NCBI RefSeq assembly: GCF_021531975.1
Contig: NZ_JAFBIY010000006.1
Span: forward strand, 124,001-188,000
From: Faecalicatena contorta
GTDB lineage: Bacteria; Bacillota; Clostridia; Lachnospirales; Lachnospiraceae
Reading direction: 5' to 3'
Length of the DNA stretch: 64,000 nt
A model generated the notes under the pieces. That model did not search any database. It saw only the letters and a list, made by a program, of their open reading frames with translations, and was not told the origin of the DNA. Positions 53,039-62,925 of this stretch are shown one piece after another. The translations under genes were made by a program, and so were the position numbers. Positions within the stretch are counted from its first letter, which is position 1, and each line of letters opens with the position of its first letter.

Positions 53039-55960
53039 TTAAAAACCTTTTACGGTCATAAAAACATCTTTCTCTTCATCTATCTTATCTTCACTTCCGA
53101 TCACACACAGCTGACCGGCCTTTAAAACTGCCTCCGCAACACGATACAGTGAACGGATATCATCCTGCGTTGCATCAAGAATCTGATTTCTCTCTTCTCG
53201 CAGCATATCTTCACTCACTTTGTTCATATAGAGGTTCATAGAACGTTCGCCCTTCGTAACCGGTGTCATCGGCTGATCCATATTGCTCATGGTTCCGATA
53301 ATATATTTCGTCATATCTCGCTCACTGACTGTGAAATTCTTCAAATAATCCACAACACCCTCATAAACATCAATCGTACGCTTCAGATGCGGATCACGAT
53401 AGGAAATAAAATATCCTTCCCCAATACGGTTAAAATTGCTCATACAACCATATGCACCGCCCTTTACACGGATGTTCTGCCACAGATAATCATAACTTAA
53501 AATCACCTTCAATATCTGCAGTGCTCCGGTGTAGGAAGCTCCATGATCGATAAAGTTACCGGTTCGCGCCACATACTGCACTTTAGATGCGGTCTTAAAT
53601 CCCTCATTTTTCTTTTCGCAGTGAATCACACAGGCAGTCTCTTCCGGCTTTGTATCGAACAGCCCACTTTTCAACTTCTCGATCATTTCCTCCAGACCGG
53701 CAAGTCCTTCCTTGTCAGCTGTATAACTAAGCATCATATTATCCGGACGGAAAATATTCTTTGCAAGCTGATTTAAAATCTCTGTCAATCGTCCCTTTTC
53801 TTCTTCAAAATGCTCTTCAATATATGCCACTTTCTCATAGAACTCAATACCGCTTGTCATATCCTTAAGCTTTGCAGACGGAGAAGCATAAGACATCGCA
53901 CGAAGTCCGGCAGTCGTATGACCGGAAGACTGGAACTTCATCAAAAGTCTGGACTTTAACATGGAGAGGATCTCTTTCAATCGCTTGGTATCATCTAATT
54001 TAGAAGCAGTCAGTATCTCCCGCATCATATCGAATACAACCGGTAATTTCTGATAAAGTGCCTTTCCTTTTATCTCAAATGTAGCTTTGAATGCCTTTTC
54101 ACGAATGTTTGTCACATCTGAATAAAGCTCCAGAGACGTTCCTATTCCACCAGTATACATATTAATCTCATTGAACAATTCTCCATATTCAAAATGTTCT
54201 GTATCAATAATACCGAGCACAGACTGTAGAATTCCTACATAAGGGAGCAGATCCTCCTGTACACCGGAAATGTCAAACAACACATCCATATATCCGATTC
54301 CATTTGTTCCTATTTCATGGAAAATGACAGGAACACCTGCAATCTTCATCTCTTCATTGATAATGGGCTCTATCTCTCTGGAAATATCTTCTCTTCTCAA
54401 TACCGGGATGCGATTCAGTGCCTCCTCGCTCTCCGGCTCAGACTGATATGCCTCCAGCGCAGCAGTACGTTCTACAAGATGCTGAACCTCTTCCTCCGAA
54501 AGACTTGCTTTGTACGCCTTTAGCTTTTCCTCCAGCTCTGCATCCATGCGAGCCGTACGGCCCTTCTCCGGCTTCACAACTACGATTGCGCCATGGGTAT
54601 TGTCAAGCAAATATTTCCGAATCAGTTCCTCATAATATCTTGTATTTATTTGTTTTTTAAGAAACTCAAATGTTTCTAAAGCATCAATATGCATGAACGG
54701 TTCTTCTTCATCATAAAGCCAGCTGTCCATCATCTGCAATCCGTACATCAGTCCCTTTGGATAGTTTCCAAAATCCGCCTCACGATAACGGAACTCATGA
54801 TAATTGATACCTGCCTCCAGAGCCTTCTTATCCATGCCCTGTTCAACGATTCTCGAAAGTATTTCCTCAATCTTATCTACAAATGCCTGCTTCTGATCTT
54901 CGTTGGCATTCTTTGCGATAACAGAAAAAATCGGCTGATAGATTCCATTATCATAGGATCCCATAATATCTTTACCGATACCCGCATCTGTCAACTCCTT
55001 TTTTAACGGAGCCCCCGGTGCAGAAAGAAGTGCATAATCCAGTATCTGGAATGCAAGATATAATTCTCTGTCAAGACTGGTCCCAATTACCTTATTATAG
55101 GAAAGATACGTATTATCTTCCTCCGGTTCATCACTGGCAATAGAATACGGAATAACCTTTTCCCGTACCTTCTCAAAAGGCTCCTGATACCGAATTGCCG
55201 AATCCACAAAATCCTTCTCAAAATGACTCAGATATTCACGATCGAGCCATGCAAGCTTCTCTTCCATGTCCATATTTCCATACAGATAAATATAACTATT
55301 GGAAGGATGATAATATTTTCTGTGAAAATCCAGAAACTGCTCATAAGTAAGTTCCGGGATCACCTCCGGGTCACCTCCGGATTCATTCGCATAAGAAGTA
55401 TCCGGGAATAAAGTATTTAAGACCACTCTGTCCAGAACACCCTCCGGAGAAGAAAATGCCCCCTTCATTTCATTATATACAACACCATTGTAACTCAGCT
55501 TGTCCTCTGCCGATGCAAGGCTGTAACTCCAGCCCTCCTGTCGGAATGTTTCCTCATGTTCATAGATATTTGGATAAAACACCGCATCCATGTATACATG
55601 CATCAGATTCTGAAAATCCTTGTCATTACAGCTTGCCACCGGATAAACCGTCTTATCCGGATAAGTCATAGCATTTAAAAATGTATTAAGAGACCCCTTT
55701 ACCAGCTCTACAAAAGGATCCTTTGCCGGAAAATTCTTTGAGCCACACAGCACAGAGTGTTCCATAATATGCGGTACACCGGTACTGTCAGATGGCGGTG
55801 TCCGAAAACCGATACTGAACACCTTATTATTATCATCATTTTCTATAAGAAGCACTCTTGCTCCACTTTTCACATGTCTGAGAAGCACTCCTTTTGACTG
55901 AATCCCTGAAAGCTCCTCTTCCTTTATAATTTCATAAGTCGTTAAATCCCTGATACTCAT
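53039..55960 (-). CDS. M16C (presequence-protease-like) metallopeptidase
   Basis: A 973-aa clamshell zinc peptidase. The inverted HxxEH motif is HIMEH at about residue 64, with the third ligand in VYNEMKGAF. Length and the internal M16C_assoc region are as in PreP and related bacterial enzymes that degrade peptides. No signal peptide, so cytosolic. It heads the era-recO run. Confidence 0.92.
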   Translation of the reverse strand: MSIRDLTTYEIIKEEELSGIQSKGVLLRHVKSGARVLLIENDDNNKVFSIGFRTPPSDSTGVPHIMEHSVLCGSKNFPAKDPFVELVKGSLNTFLNAMTYPDKTVYPVASCNDKDFQNLMHVYMDAVFYPNIYEHEETFRQEGWSYSLASAEDKLSYNGVVYNEMKGAFSSPEGVLDRVVLNTLFPDTSYANESGGDPEVIPELTYEQFLDFHRKYYHPSNSYIYLYGNMDMEEKLAWLDREYLSHFEKDFVDSAIRYQEPFEKVREKVIPYSIASDEPEEDNTYLSYNKVIGTSLDRELYLAFQILDYALLSAPGAPLKKELTDAGIGKDIMGSYDNGIYQPIFSVIAKNANEDQKQAFVDKIEEILSRIVEQGMDKKALEAGINYHEFRYREADFGNYPKGLMYGLQMMDSWLYDEEEPFMHIDALETFEFLKKQINTRYYEELIRKYLLDNTHGAIVVVKPEKGRTARMDAELEEKLKAYKASLSEEEVQHLVERTAALEAYQSEPESEEALNRIPVLRREDISREIEPIINEEMKIAGVPVIFHEIGTNGIGYMDVLFDISGVQEDLLPYVGILQSVLGIIDTEHFEYGELFNEINMYTGGIGTSLELYSDVTNIREKAFKATFEIKGKALYQKLPVVFDMMREILTASKLDDTKRLKEILSMLKSRLLMKFQSSGHTTAGLRAMSYASPSAKLKDMTSGIEFYEKVAYIEEHFEEEKGRLTEILNQLAKNIFRPDNMMLSYTADKEGLAGLEEMIEKLKSGLFDTKPEETACVIHCEKKNEGFKTASKVQYVARTGNFIDHGASYTGALQILKVILSYDYLWQNIRVKGGAYGCMSNFNRIGEGYFISYRDPHLKRTIDVYEGVVDYLKNFTVSERDMTKYIIGTMSNMDQPMTPVTKGERSMNLYMNKVSEDMLREERNQILDATQDDIRSLYRVAEAVLKAGQLCVIGSEDKIDEEKDVFMTVKGF

Positions 55961-56051
55961 ATAGTATTATATAATCTCCTTTCGCTGTTCTGATCCATTA
56001 TCTACTAAGATTATAACCATTAAAAGATATTATAACATTTTTCCTCAAAAT

Positions 56052-56103
56052 AAAAAAGACTGGAAATACGCGATCTCTACATCTTGTATCTTCAGTCTTT
56101 TTT
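56052..56103 (-). terminator. Terminator of the NhaC-family gene
   Basis: An 11-bp stem AAAAAAGACTG with CAGTCTTTTTT and a large loop, 17 bp past the stop at 56120. Confidence 0.75.
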
Positions 56104-56119
56104 CATAATATGAAATCTC

Positions 56120-57736
56120 TTAAGCTGTTTTTCCAGCTGTCATCTTCTTAATCACAATCAGTGTACCAACCATCAGCACAATTCCAATTGGCAGACAGAT
56201 AAATGCATTCTGCACAAATCCTGCAATGATATATGTAACAAATGATACTGCCGCTGCTGTAATCGCATATGGAAGCTGTGTCGAAACATGGTTGACATGA
56301 TTACACTGGGCTCCCGCTGATGCCATGATCGTCGTATCGGAAATCGGTGAACAATGGTCACCACACACAGCACCTGCCATACATGCGGAAATAGAGATGA
56401 TCATCATTGTCTCGTTTGTTCCGGAAAATACAGCAACAACGATCGGAATCAGGATACCAAAAGTTCCCCATGATGTTCCTGTTGCAAATGCAAGGAAGCA
56501 TGCTACAAGGAAGATAATTGCAGGAAGAAGATTCATAAATCCTCCGGCGGCATTTTCAACTACTCCAGCCACATATTCTTTTGCTCCAAGGCTGTCTGTC
56601 ATAGCTTTTAATGTCCATGCAAATGTAAGGATCAAAATTGCAGGCACCATAGCTTTGAATCCATCCGGAATACAGGACATAGACTCAGAGAACTTCAGCA
56701 CCTTGCGAAGTGCATAGAAAACAATTGTAATAACAAATGCAAAGAAACTTCCAAGCATCAGTCCTACAGAAGCATCACTACCGGAAAATGCTTCAATAAA
56801 TCCTGCTCCGCCAAAGAAACCACCTGTATAAATCATACCAATAACACAACATACGATCAGAACAGCTACAGGGAAAATCAAATCAATAACCCCGCCTTTA
56901 CTGTCAACAACATCCTCTTCTGCATTCGCATACGGACGATCCGCAGTTGTATAAAGGTCTCCTGCTACCGCATTTGTCTCATGCAGCTTCATCGGGCCGT
57001 AATCCATCTTTAATAATACAATTGTAACCATCATAACAATCGTAAGCAACGCATAATAGTTAAACGGAATGGCACGGATGAAAATAGAGAACCCGTCTTC
57101 TCCCTCAACAAATCCTGTAACAGCTGCTGCCCATGAAGAAATCGGAGCAATGATACATACCGGTGCTGCTGTTGCGTCAATCAGGTATGCCAGTTTTGCT
57201 CTGGATACATTATGCTTATCTGTTACCGGACGCATAACACTTCCGACTGTCAGACAGTTAAAATAGTCATCAATGAAAATCAACACTCCCAGAAGGATTG
57301 TCGCAAGTTGTGCTCCCACACGGCTCTTGATATGTTCACTTGCCCAACGTCCAAATGCAGCTGAACCACCGGCTTTGTTCATCATACATACCATAATTCC
57401 AAGAATGACAAGGAATACCAGGATTCCCATGTTATAGCTGTCTGTAAGGACTCCTATGATACCATCCTGGAACACATGGAGAACCGTCGTCTCAAATGTA
57501 AATCCAGAGTAGAATACTCCACCAATTAAGATACCAATAAATAATGAACTATATACTTCTTTCGTAATAAGCGCAAGTACAATAGCTACAATAGGTGGTA
57601 CCAGTGACCAGAAGGATGCGTACATCTTTGGCACATACTCTGCTGCTTCATCTGCTGCAAACACTGTCATAGAGCTGCAAAGAAGAATGCAGAGAAGTGT
57701 CAGCACACCCCACATTGCTTTTTTCTTTCCTCTCAT
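56120..57736 (-). CDS. NhaC-family transporter under lysine riboswitch, probable lysine carrier
   Basis: A 538-aa NhaC-superfamily secondary transporter with about 12 helices. A signal-like N-terminal segment ends TVFAADEA. Conserved family stretches: LIFIDDYFNCLTVGSVMRPVTDKH, APISSWAAAVTGF, and FATGTSWGTFGILIPI with GAVCGDHCSPISDTT near the end. NhaC proteins exchange Na+ and H+ with a substrate. The presence of an L-box just upstream makes lysine the probable substrate, as proposed for LysW-type transporters. GAGAGGAAG precedes the start. Confidence 0.88.
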   Translation of the reverse strand: MRGKKKAMWGVLTLLCILLCSSMTVFAADEAAEYVPKMYASFWSLVPPIVAIVLALITKEVYSSLFIGILIGGVFYSGFTFETTVLHVFQDGIIGVLTDSYNMGILVFLVILGIMVCMMNKAGGSAAFGRWASEHIKSRVGAQLATILLGVLIFIDDYFNCLTVGSVMRPVTDKHNVSRAKLAYLIDATAAPVCIIAPISSWAAAVTGFVEGEDGFSIFIRAIPFNYYALLTIVMMVTIVLLKMDYGPMKLHETNAVAGDLYTTADRPYANAEEDVVDSKGGVIDLIFPVAVLIVCCVIGMIYTGGFFGGAGFIEAFSGSDASVGLMLGSFFAFVITIVFYALRKVLKFSESMSCIPDGFKAMVPAILILTFAWTLKAMTDSLGAKEYVAGVVENAAGGFMNLLPAIIFLVACFLAFATGTSWGTFGILIPIVVAVFSGTNETMMIISISACMAGAVCGDHCSPISDTTIMASAGAQCNHVNHVSTQLPYAITAAAVSFVTYIIAGFVQNAFICLPIGIVLMVGTLIVIKKMTAGKTA

Positions 57737-57797
57737 CGTAAAACTTCCTCTCTTTTCTTCGTTTTATCTTCATATTGTTCACAAGACCTTGAACAAA

Positions 57798-57835
57798 AAA
57801 ATACCATGAACAACGCTCACCGGGCGCGCTCATGG
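57798..57835 (-). terminator. Expression-platform terminator of the L-box
   Basis: CCATGAGCG pairs with a complementary arm ending TCATGG (two G-U pairs), followed by seven T on the minus strand. It lies between the riboswitch aptamer and the transporter start. Confidence 0.8.
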
Positions 57836-57884
57836 CATATTCTTTACTCTCAATAATATAAATTGACATTTATGTAAATTCTAC

Positions 57885-58056
57885 CTGTGATAGCGCTCCA
57901 CTGTTGTGACAGTCCGCAGCATCTTCTGCCTGCGTCCCAGAGATCATACCCGGGCGGTCATAATCCCTTCGGCGGCTTCCCCTTTCATCCGCAACAGCTT
58001 CCCACACTCTTGTTCCGGAATACTGATGAAATCCGCGCCTCTACCAAGTTCTGTTA
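57885..58056 (-). ncRNA. Lysine riboswitch (L-box)
   Basis: The minus strand carries the conserved lysine-aptamer blocks in order: GGTAGAGGCGCG, AGTA, GAAAGGGGAAGCCGCCGAAG, GGACTGTCA and the closing GGAGCGCTATC, whose CTATCA pairs with TGGTAG at the 5' end to form P1. This matches the Bacillus lysC L-box block for block. Lysine binding should allow the terminator at 57798 to form and shut off the transporter. Confidence 0.93.
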
Positions 58057-58069
58057 TTCATATAGTACA

Positions 58070-58098
58070 GTTTTAACACGTTTATATTGAAATGTCAA
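58070..58098 (-). promoter_or_regulatory. Promoter of the L-box/transporter transcript
   Basis: Minus-strand TTGACA (58098-58093), 17-nt spacer, TAAAAC (58075-58070). The start point is close to the riboswitch 5' end. Confidence 0.6.
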
Positions 58099-58129
58099 CC
58101 AGTGATAGTCTTTTAACACCTTACTTTCT

Positions 58130-58900
58130 TTACTCATATAAAAAACTGACATATTCATATATTTCTGCAAAGTCCACCTCGCACTCCCCGTCAAACAATG
58201 CCACAGGTACTTTTGCGTCGAATCCATAAATCGCCGGAAGCTCATCATGGGCAAAGTCATATACAACAACAGTCTTCTTATCCGGATCGACGATCCAGTA
58301 CTCTGCTACTCCTGCTCCAATATACTTCTTAAGCTTAATGCTGATATCTTTCTTCCTTGTAGATGGAGACAGTATCTCAACAATCAGATCCGGCGCTCCA
58401 TAAGTACACCTTTTGATGATCTTGCTCCTGTCACACACTACAAATACATCCGGCTGCACCATCGTCTTATCGTCACAGTCAAGCTGTACATCTGCGGGAG
58501 CAACAAAGGGGATGCAGTCTCCTCCTTTTTCCCGAATATAGCTTTTCAATTGATCTCGTATCTCAGAACCAATCAACTGGTGAACATTATTAGGCGACGA
58601 CATATCATATATCACACCATCGATCAGTTCTATCCGACGTTCATCCGGCAATGCATAATAATCTTCCAGTGTATATTCTCCCTGCTCTCTTACCTGATAA
58701 GGAGTTACTGACTCTGATACATGGTTATTCCTCTCATCAAATATGTACTCAAGCGCCATAAGCGTATCATACCGTGGAGTAGATGTTACTCCTGCAAAAA
58801 TCTTCTGTACTGTTCCTACCGGAACTCCGGAGAGTTCGGAAATCTTCTCATTTGTATAGCCCAGTTCCTTTTTCTTCCTTCTCATCTCTTCAACGGTCAT
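58130..58900 (-). CDS. XRE helix-turn-helix fused to Uma2-family nuclease-like domain
   Basis: A 256-aa protein. Residues 1-60 are an XRE HTH (KELGYTNEKISELSGVPVGTVQKIFAG). Residues 85-245 are a Uma2/DUF820 domain of the PD-(D/E)xK fold: ERRIELIDGVIYDMSSP, VQPDVFVVCDRSKI, DLIVEILSPSTRKKD with the likely metal ligands D and E, and YWIVDPDKKTVVVY. The ATG at 58900 follows AAGGAGA. Function of such fusions is unknown. It stands alone, convergent with nothing. Confidence 0.85.
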   Translation of the reverse strand: MTVEEMRRKKKELGYTNEKISELSGVPVGTVQKIFAGVTSTPRYDTLMALEYIFDERNNHVSESVTPYQVREQGEYTLEDYYALPDERRIELIDGVIYDMSSPNNVHQLIGSEIRDQLKSYIREKGGDCIPFVAPADVQLDCDDKTMVQPDVFVVCDRSKIIKRCTYGAPDLIVEILSPSTRKKDISIKLKKYIGAGVAEYWIVDPDKKTVVVYDFAHDELPAIYGFDAKVPVALFDGECEVDFAEIYEYVSFLYE

Positions 58901-59027
58901 GGCTATCTCTCCTTTTGTTTGTTTCCATAATATTACCATTTAACATACCATTTGTCAACCATTTTCAATCGTATATTTCCATATTCTTTCCATTTATTCC
59001 AATATTGATCGCCGAATGCAATCAAAA

Positions 59028-59051
59028 AGGCGGCCGCTTTCGCGACCGCCT
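59028..59051 (-). terminator. nifJ terminator
   Basis: AGGCGGTCGC-GAAA-GCGGCCGCCT followed by TTTTT on the minus strand, 22 bp past the nifJ stop. Confidence 0.9.
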
Positions 59052-59072
59052 ACATCAGCATAAAATTAATTC

Positions 59073-62000
59073 TTATTCTTCTGTTCCGTACAGAGTAACA
59101 AGTTTCTTCAGATATGCATATCTGTCCATAGCCTCAGCCTCATTCTTAGCGAAGAGTTTTTCAGCCTTTTCTGGATTTGCTCTCTTCAGTGCATTGTAAC
59201 GAACTTCTCCGTCAAGGAATGCCTGATATCCTTCCTGCTTAGGTTCTTTGCTGTCCAGAGTGAACTTAGCACCTTCTGCTGCAGGATTGAATCTGAAGTT
59301 ATTCCAGTATCCACATTCTACTGCTAATGCTTCCTCAGTCTGAGCTTTGCTCATACCTTTCTTGATACCATGGTTGATACATGGAGCGTAAGCAATAATG
59401 AGTGATGGTCCCGGATATGCCTCAGCCTCTGCGATAGCTTTTACAGTCTGGTTGAAGTCAGCACCCATAGCAATCTGTGCAACATATACATAACCGTAGC
59501 TCATTGCAATACCTGCAAGGTCTTTCTTCTTCGTCTCTTTACCACCAGCTGCAAACTGAGCTGTAGCACCTGTCTTGGTAGCCTTGGAGGACTGTCCACC
59601 TGTATTGGAGTAAACCTCTGTATCGAATACCATGATATTGATATCTTCTCCACTTGCTAATACGTGGTCAACACCACCGAATCCGATATCGTAAGCCCAT
59701 CCGTCACCACCGAAGATCCACTGGGACTTCTTAGCGAGGAAGTCTTTATTATTAACGATGTCTTTGCATACTTCGCAATCGCATCCGTCTAATGCAGCAA
59801 CAAGCTTATCTGTGGCATCTCCGTTTGTTACACCACAGTTAAATGTGTCAAGATATTCCTGACATGCAGCTTTTACTTCTGCCGGAGCTTCCTCAGATGC
59901 TGCAACAGCTTCAACCTGTGCTTTTAATCTCTTTCTGATTGCCTTCTGAGCAAGTAACATACCATAACCAAACTCAGCATTGTCCTCGAACAAGGAGTTA
60001 GCCCATGCAGGACCCTGTCCCTTAGCATTTACTGTATATGGTGTAGATGGTGAGGAGTTACCCCAGATAGAAGAACATCCTGTTGCGTTTGCAATGTACA
60101 TTCTGTCACCGAATAACTGTGTGATCAGTTTCGCATATGGTGTCTCTCCACAACCTGCACATGCGCCTGAGAACTCAAGGAGTGGCTGTTTGAACTGGCT
60201 TCCCTTAACTGTCTCTGGTTTGAACTTGGCAACTACTTCTGGTTTTACCGGAATCTCTCTGCCAAAGTCAAATACTTCCTGAGAAGCAACATTTGCTTCC
60301 ATATTTTCCATAACAAGAGCTTTTTCACCCTTCTTACCTGGACATACGTTAGCACAAGAACCACATCCTGTACAGTCCAGTGCGGATACTGTCATTGTGA
60401 ACTTCATTCCCGGCATACCGATCATATCGATTGCTTTTGTTCCTTCCGGAGCTTTTGCAAGTTCATCCTCTGTCAGAGCTACCGGACGGATAACAGCGTG
60501 TGGACATACGTATGCACAACGATTACACTGGATACAGTTCTCTTCTTTCCAAACCGGAATATCAACTGCAATACCACGTTTCTCGTATGCAGATGCACCT
60601 GATGGTGTGGAACCATCTACATATTCATTAAATGCAGATACCGGAAGTGTATTACCTTCCTGAGCATTCACTTTAGCCTGGATATTCTTAACGAAATCAA
60701 CAACGTCTTCTCTTCCGCCCTTAACTTCTGGTGAGAATAATCCTTCATCTTCACAGGATTTCCATGAATCCGGAACAGCTACTTCTACTACCTGTTTTGC
60801 ACCGGCATCGATAGCATCGTAGTTCATCTGTACGATCTTATCACCTTTTCTTCCGTAAGTAGCCTTAGCTGCTTTCTTCATAAGGTCGATAGCTTCTTCT
60901 TCTGGAATGATTGCTGCCAGTTTGAAGAATGCTGACTGAAGTACTGTATTGATACGTCCGCCAAGTCCGATTTCCTTACCAATCTTGATACCATCGATTG
61001 TATAGAACTTGATGTTGTGGTCTGCGATAAATGCTTTCACCTGTCCTGGAAGATGTTTCTCAAGACCTTCCATATCCCATGGGCAGTTCAGAAGGAATGT
61101 TCCACCGTCTACTAATTCCTGAACCATGTTATATTTATTTACATAAGAAGGATTGTGGCAAGCAACAAAGTTAGCTTTATGGATTAAGTAAGTGGACTTA
61201 ATCGGTTTCTTACCAAAACGCAGGTGAGACATTGTAACACCACCAGACTTCTTGGAGTCATAATCAAAGTAAGCCTGTGCATACATGTCTGTGTTATCAC
61301 CGATGATCTTGATAGAGTTCTTATTAGCACCAACAGTACCGTCTGCTCCAAGTCCCCAGAACTTACAGTTGATCGTTCCTTCCGGAGTTGTAACAAGAGG
61401 TGCTCCTGTTTCAAGAGAAAGATTTGTTACATCATCTTCGATACCGATTGTAAATCTTGCTTTCTCTGTATTATTGAATACTGCAACGATCTGTGCAGGT
61501 GTTGTATCCTTGGAACCTAATCCGTAACGTCCACAGTTGATCGGAACTGCGTCGAACTTGCTTCCCTTTAATGCGGAAACAACATCGAGGTATAATGGCT
61601 CGCCCTGAGCTCCAGGCTCTTTTGTTCTGTCAAGTACGTTAATATACTTAACAGTATCCGGAATTGCATCAATAAGTGCCTGTGCGCAGAATGGTCTGTA
61701 AAGACGAACTTTAACAACACCGACTTTTTCGCCTGCAGCCATCAGATAATCGATAGTCTCTTCGATTGTGTCACATACAGAACCCATAGCAACGATAACT
61801 TTCTCAGCATCCTCTGCTCCATAGTAATTGAACAGCTTATAGTTTGTGCCGATCTTAGCGTTAACCTTGTCCATATATTCCTGTACGATTGCCGGCATAG
61901 CATCGTAATATGGGTTACATGCTTCTCTTGCCTGGAAGAAGATATCCGGATTCTGAGCAGAACCTCTCTGGCATGGATGGTTTGGATTCAGCGCATGCTT

Positions 62001-62612
62001 TCTGAATGCGTCGATTGCATCCATATCTACCAGATCTTTCAGGTCTTCATAATCCCATGTCTCAATCTTCTGAATCTCGTGAGATGTACGGAATCCATCA
62101 AAGAAGTTGATAAATGGAAGTTTTCCTTTTAATGCTGCACAGTGAGCAACAGGTGTTAAATCCATAACTTCCTGTACGCTGGATTCACAAAGCATAGCAG
62201 CACCTGTCTGACGACAAGCATATACGTCGGAATGATCTCCGAAAATGGAAAGTGCATGGCTTGCAAGCGCACGTGCGGATACGTGGAATACACCTGGAAG
62301 CTGTTCACCTGCTACTTTATATAAGTTAGGAATCATCAACAATAATCCCTGAGATGCTGTAAATGTTGTCGTCAGGGCACCTGCTGCCAGTGATCCGTGT
62401 ACCGCTCCGGCTGCACCTGCCTCAGACTGCATCTCTGTTACCTGGACAGTCTGTCCAAATATGTTCTTTCTACCTTCGGTAGCCCACTCATCTACATGTT
62501 CCGGCATAACAGATGATGGGGTGATTGGGTAAATAGCTGCAACTTCAGTATAAGCATATGATGCATGAGCTGCTGCCTGATTACCATCCATGGTCTTCAT
62601 TTTTCTTGCCAT
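59073..62612 (-). CDS. nifJ: Pyruvate:ferredoxin (flavodoxin) oxidoreductase
   Basis: A single-chain 1179-aa PFOR that decarboxylates pyruvate to acetyl-CoA and reduces ferredoxin, the central step of clostridial fermentation. Domains in order: pyruvate-binding N-terminus (YPITPSSVMPEHVDEWA), CoA/gamma region, two [4Fe-4S] clusters in CIQCNRCAYVCPH and CTGCGSCANVCPGK (about residues 690-760), and the TPP domain (CAGCGETPYAKL, GDGWAYDIGFGGVDH, NTGGQSSKAT). Start at 62612 follows AAGGAGG; promoter at 62667-62695. Confidence 0.97.
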   Translation of the reverse strand: MARKMKTMDGNQAAAHASYAYTEVAAIYPITPSSVMPEHVDEWATEGRKNIFGQTVQVTEMQSEAGAAGAVHGSLAAGALTTTFTASQGLLLMIPNLYKVAGEQLPGVFHVSARALASHALSIFGDHSDVYACRQTGAAMLCESSVQEVMDLTPVAHCAALKGKLPFINFFDGFRTSHEIQKIETWDYEDLKDLVDMDAIDAFRKHALNPNHPCQRGSAQNPDIFFQAREACNPYYDAMPAIVQEYMDKVNAKIGTNYKLFNYYGAEDAEKVIVAMGSVCDTIEETIDYLMAAGEKVGVVKVRLYRPFCAQALIDAIPDTVKYINVLDRTKEPGAQGEPLYLDVVSALKGSKFDAVPINCGRYGLGSKDTTPAQIVAVFNNTEKARFTIGIEDDVTNLSLETGAPLVTTPEGTINCKFWGLGADGTVGANKNSIKIIGDNTDMYAQAYFDYDSKKSGGVTMSHLRFGKKPIKSTYLIHKANFVACHNPSYVNKYNMVQELVDGGTFLLNCPWDMEGLEKHLPGQVKAFIADHNIKFYTIDGIKIGKEIGLGGRINTVLQSAFFKLAAIIPEEEAIDLMKKAAKATYGRKGDKIVQMNYDAIDAGAKQVVEVAVPDSWKSCEDEGLFSPEVKGGREDVVDFVKNIQAKVNAQEGNTLPVSAFNEYVDGSTPSGASAYEKRGIAVDIPVWKEENCIQCNRCAYVCPHAVIRPVALTEDELAKAPEGTKAIDMIGMPGMKFTMTVSALDCTGCGSCANVCPGKKGEKALVMENMEANVASQEVFDFGREIPVKPEVVAKFKPETVKGSQFKQPLLEFSGACAGCGETPYAKLITQLFGDRMYIANATGCSSIWGNSSPSTPYTVNAKGQGPAWANSLFEDNAEFGYGMLLAQKAIRKRLKAQVEAVAASEEAPAEVKAACQEYLDTFNCGVTNGDATDKLVAALDGCDCEVCKDIVNNKDFLAKKSQWIFGGDGWAYDIGFGGVDHVLASGEDINIMVFDTEVYSNTGGQSSKATKTGATAQFAAGGKETKKKDLAGIAMSYGYVYVAQIAMGADFNQTVKAIAEAEAYPGPSLIIAYAPCINHGIKKGMSKAQTEEALAVECGYWNNFRFNPAAEGAKFTLDSKEPKQEGYQAFLDGEVRYNALKRANPEKAEKLFAKNEAEAMDRYAYLKKLVTLYGTEE

Positions 62613-62666
62613 TTTTGTTGTTCCTCCTTTTAAAATATACAAATCTAAAATTTTGCATGTACAATC

Positions 62667-62695
62667 ATTATATCCTTTGGAATGTGAAAAGTCTA
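62667..62695 (-). promoter_or_regulatory. nifJ promoter
   Basis: Minus-strand -35 TAGACT (62695-62690), 17-nt spacer, -10 TATAAT (62672-62667). Confidence 0.7.
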
Positions 62696-62796
62696 GCATT
62701 CTTGCGGTTATTTTTGTTCCTTTTTATGTACAACGCTTTTTCTTCCCAGACATTTTTTTGATTTTTTTGATTCATTTTTAACTGATTGATAATTTC

Positions 62797-62825
62797 TTGA
62801 CTTTTTTTCACATCTAGGATATACT
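62797..62825 (+). promoter_or_regulatory. Promoter of the Na+ symporter gene
   Basis: -35 TTGACT (62797-62802), 17-nt spacer, -10 TATACT (62820-62825). The predicted start is about 16 nt before the leader hairpin. Confidence 0.75.
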
Positions 62826-62847
62826 GTAAAAGAGGATTGAATCAAGC

Positions 62848-62886
62848 AAGGATGCTCTCACTACCGTCGTGAGTGCATCCTTTTTT
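62848..62886 (+). terminator. Leader terminator/attenuator ahead of the symporter
   Basis: A 12-14-bp stem with one mismatch (AAGGATGCTCTCAC with GTGAGTGCATCCTT), 7-nt loop and six T. Flanking GAGGATTGAAT (62832-62842) can pair with ATTCAACCCTC beyond the T-run, an outer helix that would enclose the hairpin. No upstream plus-strand gene exists. Confidence 0.75.
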
Positions 62887-62925
62887 AATTCAACCCTCCC
62901 TAAAACAAGAGATTGGAGTGTTGTT

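Noticed and set aside
57845-58100. T-box or other riboswitch for the NhaC gene
   Set aside because: No specifier loop or T-box sequence TGGNACC-like block; all the L-box blocks are present instead.
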